Assembly: GCA_905234575.1 (NCBI GenBank)
Contig: CAJOIG010000078.1
Coordinates: forward strand, 1-7,447
Reading direction: 5' to 3'
DNA from: an uncultured Oscillospiraceae bacterium
GTDB lineage: Bacteria; Bacillota; Clostridia; Oscillospirales; Oscillospiraceae
Length of the DNA: 7,447 nucleotides
Shown here one piece after another: positions 1 through 6,271 of this stretch (position 1 is the stretch's first letter; each line of letters starts with the position of its first letter). Position numbers and translations under genes: made by a program. Below the pieces are notes generated by a model that made no database searches, was not told the DNA's origin, and saw only the letters and a list, made by a program, of their open reading frames with translations.

Positions 1-1530
1 GCGGCGCTGCTCGTGACGCTGTGCCTGTCCGGGGCCTTCGCGTCCGGGGAGGCGGCCGGCACGTCTGCGGCAGGGGAAAAATTCGTCTCCGAGGCCGCGC
101 GGGGCGCCTCGGCCCTGTACGTCGCGGGCGGCGAGCACCGCTTCGACGGCGCCTGGTTCTACGGCGCGGGGTATTCCGAGGAAGGGGACCTGAGCGCCGA
201 GTATTCCAGCAAATACGGCTTCTGCTCCGCCGTGCTGGCAAATGCCCCTGGCACGAAGCTGACCCTGGAGGACCCGGTGGTCATCACCGCGCCGGAGAGC
301 TACGCCAACGGCGTCTTTGCCGCGAACAGCGCCGTGATCGACCTCAACGGCGGCGTCATCCTCACGAACAACTCCCAGGGCCACGGCCTGGACGTCACCT
401 TCGGCGGCAAGATCCGCGCCCGTGACACCGTCATCCACACCGGCGGCGGGCAGTCCGGCGCCCTGGCCAGCGACTTCGGCGGCGGCTTCATCCTGGCCGA
501 CGGCATCGACTGCACCACCGAGAGCGGCGGCTCCCCCGGCATCTACTGCGCCGGCGCCTCCGTCGTCTACTGCGAGAACAGCTCCTTCCGCGCCAACAAC
601 TGCGAGGGCGTCATGAGCGCCCACGACCACGGCATCGTGGTGCTGAAGGACTGCTATACCTTCGGCGAGAACTCCGCGCTGAACGGGCACCAGGCCATGC
701 CGAATCCCGCCCAGTCCGCCGGGGACTGGGTGTTCGTGTTCGGCGGGACCCTGGCCTCCGGCGGCGGCCCCATCATCAACGAGAACAACGGCCGCACGGA
801 GACCACCATTGTCGGCGCCGCCGTCGAGCTGGCGGAGGGCTATGAAAACGTCATCGAGGCGGACGACGACGCAAACGGCGTCCTCACCGTGAACCTCTGG
901 GACACCGAGCTTACCGGCAACGTCTACTGCGGCGAGGGCGCCTCCGTCACGGTGAACCTCTATGAGGGCGGCGTGCTGACCGGCGAGGTTACCGGCGCGG
1001 GCGACGTGACCATCCACGTCTACGAGGGCGGCGAATACAACGGCTCCTACGCCGCTGTGCCGGCCGGCCCCTCCGGCGAGAAGCCGGTCTGCGGCGATTT
1101 CGACTACTATCTCGCGAATTATTGGGCCATCGGCAACAAGTGGTCCGGCAGCGCCCTCAGCGACTATGTGGACAAGGTCGAGCCGATCATCGCGGAAAAC
1201 TCCGCCGCTGTGTTCATGACGCCCGGCGTCTCGGCGGTGAAGTTCGACGCGGAGACCTTTGACCCCTCGGAGAAGGGCGGCGCGAGCGGCGAGCTGGACG
1301 TCTCCGGCAGCGCGATCTCCGGCAACCCCTGGGGCATGTACCTCGACTACGCCGCGGACGCCATCCGCGCCTCCGAGGAGCCGGAGATGGTGGACATGGC
1401 GCTGGACACCCTGTACAACGAATCGAACGAGAAGGACCCGGACGGCTGGCCCTTCGACATGTTCGTCGGCAGCCGCGGCCTGTTCCTGTCCTACGCGGAC
1501 TATCTGAGCACCGTTTACGCCGGAGAATGA
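1..1530 (+). CDS. Secreted beta-helix-repeat protein, 5'-truncated by window edge
   Basis: The frame is open from base 1 to the TGA at 1528-1530, giving 509 visible codons. The gene begins upstream; the GTG at 13 is probably internal. The first visible residues (AALLVTLCLSGAFASG) look like the end of a signal peptide with cleavage near AFA, so the protein is probably secreted. No lipobox is evident. The middle is rich in G, N, V and T, with short alternating beta-strand stretches such as VIDLNGGVIL and GIVVLKDCYTF, typical of a right-handed parallel beta-helix (pectate-lyase-like fold). Three clear rung-like repeats occur at 880-1050. The last ~140 residues lack this pattern and are acidic and aromatic, perhaps a separate cap or attachment domain. 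No catalytic motif, sortase signal or C-terminal membrane segment is visible. It could be an adhesin, a surface protein or a carbohydrate-binding protein; the specific function is unknown. It is probably transcribed separately from the next gene, since a hairpin and a promoter lie between them. Confidence 0.8.
   Translation, partial: AALLVTLCLSGAFASGEAAGTSAAGEKFVSEAARGASALYVAGGEHRFDGAWFYGAGYSEEGDLSAEYSSKYGFCSAVLANAPGTKLTLEDPVVITAPESYANGVFAANSAVIDLNGGVILTNNSQGHGLDVTFGGKIRARDTVIHTGGGQSGALASDFGGGFILADGIDCTTESGGSPGIYCAGASVVYCENSSFRANNCEGVMSAHDHGIVVLKDCYTFGENSALNGHQAMPNPAQSAGDWVFVFGGTLASGGGPIINENNGRTETTIVGAAVELAEGYENVIEADDDANGVLTVNLWDTELTGNVYCGEGASVTVNLYEGGVLTGEVTGAGDVTIHVYEGGEYNGSYAAVPAGPSGEKPVCGDFDYYLANYWAIGNKWSGSALSDYVDKVEPIIAENSAAVFMTPGVSAVKFDAETFDPSEKGGASGELDVSGSAISGNPWGMYLDYAADAIRASEEPEMVDMALDTLYNESNEKDPDGWPFDMFVGSRGLFLSYADYLSTVYAGE
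880..1050 (+). repeat. Three tandem beta-helix rungs in the secreted protein
   Basis: Three 16-residue units occur at 880-927 (VLTVNLWDTELTGNVY), 943-990 (SVTVNLYEGGVLTGEV) and 1003-1050 (DVTIHVYEGGEYNGSY). Their spacing is 63 and then 60 bases, that is 21 and 20 residues. Each has the form V-T-(V/I)-(N/H)-(L/V) followed by an acidic turn and a G-containing strand. A period of 20-22 residues fits one coil of a parallel beta-helix. The repeat is visible in the protein; the DNA copies differ in codon choice, so this is structural repetition rather than a recent duplication. Confidence 0.7.
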
Positions 1531-1532
1531 GA

Positions 1533-1578
1533 CGCGGGCGGGCCGCATTGCGGTCCGCCGCGGATTGGTTCTTTTTTT
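1533..1578 (+). terminator. Possible terminator of the beta-helix gene
   Basis: The arm CGGGCCGC (1539-1546) pairs with GCGGTCCG (1550-1557) around an ATT loop, with one G-T wobble. The stem extends outward with a one-base bulge (1536) to about 1533/1562. A run of seven T lies at 1572-1578. The T-run is about nine bases from the stem base, further than in an ideal intrinsic terminator, so activity is uncertain. The T-run also sits where the -35 region of the following promoter would be. Confidence 0.45.
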
Positions 1579-1607
1579 CCAGCTCCGTTTGTGCTATAAT
1601 CGAGCAT
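1565..1607 (+). promoter_or_regulatory. SigA-type promoter with extended -10
   Basis: A perfect TATAAT lies at 1595-1600, preceded by TGC at 1592-1594. Together they form the extended -10 motif TGnTATAAT. No good TTGACA lies 16-18 bases upstream; that position falls in the T-run at 1572-1578, so the -35 element is weak and the extended -10 probably compensates. Transcription would start near 1606-1608, giving a leader of about 45 bases before the ATG at 1652. This is the only convincing promoter seen for the five-gene unit. The housekeeping-type sequence suggests the unit is not strictly dependent on an alternative sigma factor. Confidence 0.72.
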
Positions 1608-1651
1608 GACCGCCGATTCGAACCACTCGGCGGCGCAGAAAGGGAAAACCG

Positions 1652-2818
1652 ATGGAATTGAAAACGATCGAACTGACCGGCCGCATCGACTCCGGAAACG
1701 CCGCGAAGGTCGAAGAGGACATCCGTTCCGGGCTGGACGGCTGGACAGGCGCGGTGGAGCTGAACGCGGCGGCGCTCGAGTATATCTCCAGCGCCGGGCT
1801 GCGGGTGATCCTGCGGCTGCGGAAGGCCTGGCCGGAGCTTCGGATCACGAACGTCAGCCCCGAGGTCTACGACGTTTTGGAAATGACCGGCTTCACCGAG
1901 ATGATGCCGGTGGAAAAGGCGTACCTGTCGGTCTCCGTGGAGGGGTGCGAGGTCATCGGCGAGGGCCAGAACGGCAAGGTCTACCGCATCGACCGGGACA
2001 CGGTGGTGAAGACCTACAAAAACGCCGACGCGCTGACCGAGATCCGGCACGAGCGGGAGGTGGCGCGGCTGGCGCTGATCCTGGGCGTGCCCACGGCGAT
2101 CTCCTACGACATCGTGCGGGTCGGGGACAGCTACGGCTCGGTGTTCGAGCTTCTGAACTGCCGTTCCTTTGCCGGGATCCTGGCGGAGGAGCCGGAGCGG
2201 CTGGACTGGTGCGTCGGGGAATATTCCCGGCTGCTCCGCACGGTCCACGGCACCCATGTCCCGGCGGGGAAGCTGCCCTCCATCAAGGCGACGGCGCTGG
2301 AGTGGACCGGGCGGATCGCGCCCGTCCTGCCGGGGGAGTACGGCGCGAAACTCGCGCGGCTCGTAGCGGAGGTCCCCGAGCGGGACACCATGATCCACGG
2401 CGATTTCCACGCAAAAAACATCGTCCTGGCCGAAAACGAGGTCCTGCTGATCGACATGGACACCCTCTCGGTCGGGCATCCGATCTTTGAGCTGGCGCAG
2501 ATGTATGTGAGCTATATCGGCTTCAGTGAGCAGGACCCCACCGCCGTCGAGCGGTTCATGGGCTTTTCCTTCGCCACAGCCAAAGCGTTCTGGAAGCGCT
2601 CCCTGGCCGCCTATCTCGGTGTGGAGAACGGGGCGGCGCTCACCGCGGCGGAGGACCGGATCCGTCTGGTCGCCTATGTCCGCATGATCGACTGGAGCCG
2701 CCGCCACAACGACCCCGGCACCGAGGCGGACCGGGCGGCGCGCGCCCTGTGGACGTCGGAGCTGCTTGCCCTGCTCGACCGGGTGGATTCTCTCGACTTT
2801 GCCGTTCCCGGCGCGTGA
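1652..2818 (+). CDS. STAS domain fused to APH-like kinase domain
   Basis: The protein has 388 residues and two domains. Residues 1-90 form a STAS (SpoIIAA/RsbV-like) domain with LEYISSAGLRV at 42-52. By alignment to SpoIIAA Ser58 the predicted phosphoacceptor is Ser47. From about residue 98 an aminoglycoside-phosphotransferase/choline-kinase-type fold follows: a glycine-rich loop GEGQNGKVYR (103-112), a VVK lysine (Lys120), the catalytic loop HGDFHAKN (249-256; Asp251 base, Asn256 metal ligand) and a DFG-like LIDMD (Asp268). All core catalytic residues appear present, so it is probably an active phosphotransferase, on a small molecule or a protein. It resembles the APH-like proteins annotated as the TIGR02172 family in anaerobes, from memory. 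The ATG at 1652 is preceded by AAAGGG (1639-1644) seven bases upstream. No membrane segment is seen, so it is cytosolic. As first gene of the unit, its STAS part may bind the RsbW-like domain encoded at 4477-6249. Antibiotic resistance is not implied; the substrate is unknown. Confidence 0.9.
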   Translation: MELKTIELTGRIDSGNAAKVEEDIRSGLDGWTGAVELNAAALEYISSAGLRVILRLRKAWPELRITNVSPEVYDVLEMTGFTEMMPVEKAYLSVSVEGCEVIGEGQNGKVYRIDRDTVVKTYKNADALTEIRHEREVARLALILGVPTAISYDIVRVGDSYGSVFELLNCRSFAGILAEEPERLDWCVGEYSRLLRTVHGTHVPAGKLPSIKATALEWTGRIAPVLPGEYGAKLARLVAEVPERDTMIHGDFHAKNIVLAENEVLLIDMDTLSVGHPIFELAQMYVSYIGFSEQDPTAVERFMGFSFATAKAFWKRSLAAYLGVENGAALTAAEDRIRLVAYVRMIDWSRRHNDPGTEADRAARALWTSELLALLDRVDSLDFAVPGA

Positions 2819-2855
2819 TACCGGGGCGCGGAGCGGATGGATTTCTGACGAAAAG

Positions 2856-2874
2856 GCTCACGGATGACGTGAGC
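2856..2874 (+). promoter_or_regulatory. Hairpin in leader of the stand-alone STAS gene
   Basis: GCTCACG (2856-2862) and CGTGAGC (2868-2874) are perfect 7-base complements around the loop GATGA. The hairpin ends eight bases before the ribosome binding site AAAGGAG at 2882-2888. It has no T-run, so it is not an intrinsic terminator. It could be an RNA-stability or processing element that raises STAS protein level relative to the first gene, but the function is inferred from position only. Confidence 0.4.
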
Positions 2875-2895
2875 GGATGAAAAAGGAGACTGATC

Positions 2896-3192
2896 ATGAC
2901 CATCAACAAAACCCTCAATGGCTCCGAGCTGACCGTCGCGCTGGACGGCCGCCTCGACACCACGACCGCCCCCGTGCTGGAGGGCGAGCTGAAGGAATCG
3001 CTGGACGGCGTCGCGGCGCTCACCTTCGATTTCGAGAAGCTGGAGTACATCTCCTCCGCGGGCCTGCGCGTGCTGCTCTCGGCGCAGAAGCTCATGAACA
3101 AGCAGGGCTCCATGAAGCTCATCCACGTGTCCGAGGTCATCCTGGAGATCTTCGAGGTCACGGGCTTTTCCGACATCCTGACCATCGAGTGA
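2896..3192 (+). CDS. STAS-domain anti-anti-sigma-type protein (SpoIIAA/RsbV-like)
   Basis: This 98-residue protein is a single STAS domain of the usual anti-anti-sigma length. It begins TINKTLNGSELTVALDGRLD, a beta-strand pair ending in the family G-R/E-L-D motif at 18-21. It has LEYISSAGLRV at 49-59 and the C-terminal FEVTGFSDIL helix motif. Aligned to SpoIIAA (MDSSG, Ser58) the predicted phosphoserine is Ser54 (bases 3055-3057), with Ser53 where SpoIIAA has Asp57. In characterised systems the unphosphorylated form sequesters an RsbW/SpoIIAB anti-sigma kinase, and phosphorylation releases it. The natural partner here is the ATPase domain encoded at 4477-6249. The ATG at 2896 has a strong AAAGGAG seven bases upstream, better than that of most genes in the unit, consistent with higher expression. 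The gene lies 77 bases after the STAS-kinase fusion. No cognate sigma factor is in the window, so the final target is unknown. Confidence 0.93.
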   Translation: MTINKTLNGSELTVALDGRLDTTTAPVLEGELKESLDGVAALTFDFEKLEYISSAGLRVLLSAQKLMNKQGSMKLIHVSEVILEIFEVTGFSDILTIE

Positions 3193-3245
3193 GCGTGATC
3201 GGGACGGTCGGCGGCCGCCGCCGGGCTGTGAAACGGTGACGGCCT

Positions 3246-4457
3246 GTGATTCGGTTTGACACAAGGGACAAAAAGCCGAAGCTGTACGATCTGCTGCTTC
3301 TGACGGCCGCCGCCGCGGCGCTCCTCGCGCTGCTTGCCCGTCCGGGCGAGGGGGAGCACCCGGCGGCGATCTGCGCTGTTCTGGGGCTGTATTATCTCGC
3401 GGTAATCCTGCGGCTCCTGACGGCCCTGCGGGGCCAGCTCGGGTACAATCCCTATTCCTACAATACGATCCTCTACACGGGCTTTGCTCTGTTCGTCCTG
3501 TCCGTGCTGGTCACGCACACCGTCGTTTCGGTGCGGATGCTCCGGTTTCCCGGGACTTCGACGTTGGGCGAGCTCGTCCACCTCGTCCTGGGCTCGGCGA
3601 AGAACTATATCCTGCTGTCCGCGCCGTTTCTGCTGGCGTTCTCGGCGGCGCTCTGCGTGTCGAACATCTCCCTCATCCGGCACGAGGGAAAGCGGCTCGT
3701 GAACGTGCTGGGGATCCTCCTGTCCTTCCTGCTGGTGGGCGGGCTGCTGTTTATTTTCTTCTTCGACCGTTACGTGTCCGGCAGCCGGATGGAGGTCATG
3801 CTCCACGACCTCGCCGCGAACCTCTTCGCCGCGGTGTATCTGTACTTTGAGTGCATGCTGATCGGCGCAATCTTCGCGAACGCCGTCGCCGCAGGCTATG
3901 AGCCGGAGCCGGACAAGGACTTCATCATCATCCTCGGCTGCGGCATCCGCAAGGACGGCGCCCCCACGCCGCTGCTGCGCGGCCGGATCGACCGCGCCCT
4001 GGCCTTCGCCCAAAAGCAGGAGACCCTCACCGGAAAGCGGCCGATCTTCGTCACCTCCGGCGGGCAGGGCCCGGACGAGGCGATCTCCGAGAGCGCCTGC
4101 ATGAAGCGCTATCTCCTGGAGCAGGGCGTCCCGGAGGAACGGATCCTCGAGGAGGACCGGTCCACAGACACCGCGGAGAACATGCGCTTTTCCAAGGAGA
4201 AGATCCAGGCGGTCGACCCGAACGGAAAGGTCGCGTTTTCCACGACGAATTACCACGTGTTCCGCGGCGGGCTGAAGGCAAGGCGGGTCAAGATGCGCGC
4301 CGTCGGCATGGGCGCGAAAACGAAGTGGTATTTCTGGCCGAACGCCGCCGTGCGGGAGTTCGTCGGCCTTCTCACCGAGCACCGTCTTAAGCAGGGCCTG
4401 GTCTTCGGCGGCCTCGTCCTGTTTTACGTCGCGCTGACGTTCCTTGCCTACCGCTGA
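3246..4457 (+). CDS. Multi-pass membrane protein with YdcF/DUF218 (SanA/ElyC-like) domain
   Basis: The protein has 403 residues. Hydrophobic segments lie at about 13-31, 40-60, 72-98, 118-138, 150-174 and 190-215, with another at 384-402, so about seven membrane spans. Between spans six and seven is a DUF218/YdcF domain (about 225-378). Its family hallmarks are IIILGCGIRKDGAPTPLL (227-244), TSGGQGPDEAISE (270-282), STDTAENM (306-313) and STTNYHVFR (332-340). The DUF218 family includes SanA and ElyC, linked to envelope barrier function and envelope-precursor metabolism in Gram-negatives; the biochemical activity is largely unresolved. The start is GTG at 3246, the first possible one after an in-frame TGA at 3237-3239. 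GGTGA (3235-3239), complementary to the 16S rRNA 3' end, lies six bases upstream as a modest ribosome binding site. The gap to the next gene is only 19 bases, so co-expression is likely. The family call is firm; the role is unknown. Confidence 0.9.
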   Translation: MIRFDTRDKKPKLYDLLLLTAAAAALLALLARPGEGEHPAAICAVLGLYYLAVILRLLTALRGQLGYNPYSYNTILYTGFALFVLSVLVTHTVVSVRMLRFPGTSTLGELVHLVLGSAKNYILLSAPFLLAFSAALCVSNISLIRHEGKRLVNVLGILLSFLLVGGLLFIFFFDRYVSGSRMEVMLHDLAANLFAAVYLYFECMLIGAIFANAVAAGYEPEPDKDFIIILGCGIRKDGAPTPLLRGRIDRALAFAQKQETLTGKRPIFVTSGGQGPDEAISESACMKRYLLEQGVPEERILEEDRSTDTAENMRFSKEKIQAVDPNGKVAFSTTNYHVFRGGLKARRVKMRAVGMGAKTKWYFWPNAAVREFVGLLTEHRLKQGLVFGGLVLFYVALTFLAYR

Positions 4458-4463
4458 CCGGCC

Positions 4464-4471
4464 GGAAGGAG
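4464..4471 (+). promoter_or_regulatory. Ribosome binding site fixing the MATE-ATPase start
   Basis: GGAAGGAG lies five bases before the ATG at 4477. It sets this ATG as the start in preference to an in-frame TTG at 4444, which falls inside the upstream gene and has no such site. The chosen start gives a 590-residue protein beginning MNDHPANRK. Confidence 0.8.
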
Positions 4472-4476
4472 CCTGC

Positions 4477-6249
4477 ATGAACGATCATCCTGCCAACCGA
4501 AAAATGATTGCGAAGCTGATGTTCCGCCTGCTCCCCATCCAGGTGGTCCTCGCGGCGGCGGGCTCGGTCAACGGCATCGTATCCGGCGTGTTCGCGAGCC
4601 GGCTCCTCGGCGTGGACGCCATGAGCGTGCTCGGCCTGTACGCCCCGATCCAGACGCTGCTCACCGGGATCGGCCTGATGCTGGCAGGCGGCTCCGTCAT
4701 CCTGTGCGCGAAGCACATGGGGCGAAACGAGCAGGCCGGGATGCAGAACGTCTTTTCCCTGGATCTTGCGGTCACGACGGGGCTCGCCGTCGGGATCGCC
4801 GCGCTCTTCCTGCTGCGGGGGACCCTGGGCGGGACCGGCGCCCTCGTCCGGGACGAGGCGCTCCGCCCGCTGTTCGACCGGTATCTTCTGGGGCAGGCCG
4901 CCGGTGTGCCGGCGCTGCTGCTCGGCGTCCAGATCCCGCCCTTTCTCACCATGGAGAACCGGGGCAGGCGGACCATGCGCGCGAGCCTCATCCACATCGC
5001 CGCGCATCTTCTCCTGACCCTGCTGCTGGTGGTGGTCCTGGACGGGGGGATCTTCGGCCTCGCGCTGGCGTCTTCGCTGGGGCTGTGGGTGTTCCTCGGC
5101 GTGGAGGCGGCGCCCTTCCTGGCGGGCCGGACGCATATGCGCCTCACGGTGCGGAGCCTGCGCTGGCGCGAGCTTGGTCCCATCCTGCGGACCGGCGCGC
5201 CCGGCGCCCTCGGCAGCGGCTGCCAGGCGGTGCGCGGCCTGCTCGTGAACCGGCTCATCCTGCTGTTCGTGGGCAGCGCCGGCCTCTCCGCCTTCGCCGC
5301 GGCGGACACGCTGCTGCGGATCGTCTGGGCGTTCCCCACGGGCATGCTCGCCGTCTCCCGGCTGCTGATGAGCGTCAGCTTCGGGGAGGAGGACCGGCAG
5401 ACCCTCTGCGACATCTTCCGCGTCATGCTCCGGCGCTTCGTCCCGCTGATGTGCGCCGTCGCCGCCGTTCTCATCCTCGCGGCCGTGCCGCTGACCCGGA
5501 TCTATTACCGCGACCCCGCCGACCCCGTCTTCCGCATGACGGCCGCGGGCCTGCGGATCCTGCCGCTCTGCCTGCCGCTGAGCGTCCTGTCCACGCACTT
5601 TTCCGCCTACGGCCAGGTGTCCGGGCGGCCGTGGCTCGCCCACGGCCTGTCGCTGCTGGACGGCGTCGTCTGCGCGGCGGGCTTTGCCGCGCTGCTGATC
5701 CGGCCCCTGGGGATGCCCGGAACCTATCTCGCCTTCGTGCTGAGCGGCGCGGTGTGCCTTCTCGTCGTGCTGGCGCGCGCCCGGGTCCTGGGCGGGCGCT
5801 TCCCCCGGAGCATGGAGGAGCTTCTGGTCCTCCCGGCGGACTTCGGCGTGCCGGAGAGCGAGCGCCTGGACCTGACCGTCCGCAGCATGGACGAGGTCGT
5901 GCAGATCGCGCGGCATGTGCAGGACTTCTGCCTCGACCGGGGCGTCGATCCGCGCCGCGCCTATCTCGCCGGTCTGTCCCTCGAGGAGATGGCCGGGAAC
6001 GTAGTGGCCCACGGCTTCACGAAAAGCACCCGGACCCACGCCGTCGACGTGCGCGTGGTGCACAAAAACGACGACGTGATCCTGCGTCTCCGGGACGACT
6101 GCGTGCCCTTCGATCCGGGGGAGCGGCAGCGTCTCGCGGAGGACTCCGACGTCACGAAGAACATCGGCATCCGCATGGTGTTCCGCATCGCCCGGGACAT
6201 CCAGTATCGGTATCTCCTGGGCCTCAACGTACTTACGATCCGCATCTGA
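4477..6249 (+). CDS. MATE-type membrane domain fused to RsbW/SpoIIAB-like ATPase domain
   Basis: The protein has 590 residues. Residues ~15-435 form about twelve hydrophobic segments with MATE/MOP-superfamily features in both halves: RLLPIQVVLAAAGSVNGIVSG near the N-terminus, GLMLAGGSVILCAKHMGRNE at 66-85, and ILPLCLPLSVLSTHFSAYGQ at 361-380. Residues ~462-590 form a GHKL/HATPase_c domain of the anti-sigma kinase type. It has the N-box EEMAGNVVAHGF (503-514, with Glu503/Glu504, Asn508 and His512), the G1-like segment RDDCVPFDP (539-547) and a G2-like segment NIGIRMVFRIA (562-572). The C-terminal domain is predicted to be cytosolic, to bind ATP and to phosphorylate or bind the STAS proteins encoded upstream. 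The membrane part could transport a solute or lipid-linked molecule, or act as a sensor. In TM1 Asn32 stands where many MATE transporters have an Asp. The next gene starts 22 bases downstream. The domain calls are firm; the joint function is inferred. Confidence 0.92.
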   Translation: MNDHPANRKMIAKLMFRLLPIQVVLAAAGSVNGIVSGVFASRLLGVDAMSVLGLYAPIQTLLTGIGLMLAGGSVILCAKHMGRNEQAGMQNVFSLDLAVTTGLAVGIAALFLLRGTLGGTGALVRDEALRPLFDRYLLGQAAGVPALLLGVQIPPFLTMENRGRRTMRASLIHIAAHLLLTLLLVVVLDGGIFGLALASSLGLWVFLGVEAAPFLAGRTHMRLTVRSLRWRELGPILRTGAPGALGSGCQAVRGLLVNRLILLFVGSAGLSAFAAADTLLRIVWAFPTGMLAVSRLLMSVSFGEEDRQTLCDIFRVMLRRFVPLMCAVAAVLILAAVPLTRIYYRDPADPVFRMTAAGLRILPLCLPLSVLSTHFSAYGQVSGRPWLAHGLSLLDGVVCAAGFAALLIRPLGMPGTYLAFVLSGAVCLLVVLARARVLGGRFPRSMEELLVLPADFGVPESERLDLTVRSMDEVVQIARHVQDFCLDRGVDPRRAYLAGLSLEEMAGNVVAHGFTKSTRTHAVDVRVVHKNDDVILRLRDDCVPFDPGERQRLAEDSDVTKNIGIRMVFRIARDIQYRYLLGLNVLTIRI

Positions 6250-6271
6250 TACAAAAAGGAGCGAAGACAGG

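Noticed and set aside
1606..2490. ATG-started + strand frame after the promoter
   Set aside because: It is out of frame with the STAS and kinase motifs, has arginine-rich content and no ribosome binding site. The ATG at 1652 has AAAGGG at good spacing.
1214..2707. Long open frame on the - strand (497 codons)
   Set aside because: It lies antisense to the beta-helix and STAS-kinase genes, spans their intergenic promoter, is full of R, P, H and D, and shows no domain. It is a by-product of high GC.
1652..2818. Aminoglycoside resistance gene
   Set aside because: The APH-like fold is shared by many kinases. The STAS fusion and signalling neighbours make drug modification unlikely.
3209..3220. 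Palindrome CGGCGGCCGCCG between the STAS and YdcF-type genes
   Set aside because: It has no loop and no T-run, and such GC palindromes are expected by chance at this base composition.
4444..4476. Earlier TTG start for the MATE-ATPase gene
   Set aside because: It would overlap the previous gene and lacks a ribosome binding site, while ATG 4477 has GGAAGGAG five bases upstream.
2640..4478. Very long open frame on the - strand (612 codons)
   Set aside because: It lies antisense to three well-supported genes with clear families. Its composition (R, Q, H, E, D repeats) is that of a reverse-strand shadow.
4387..6063. Open frame of 558 codons on the - strand
   Set aside because: It lies antisense to the MATE-ATPase gene and has low-complexity A, R, G, H, Q, E and D content with no motif.
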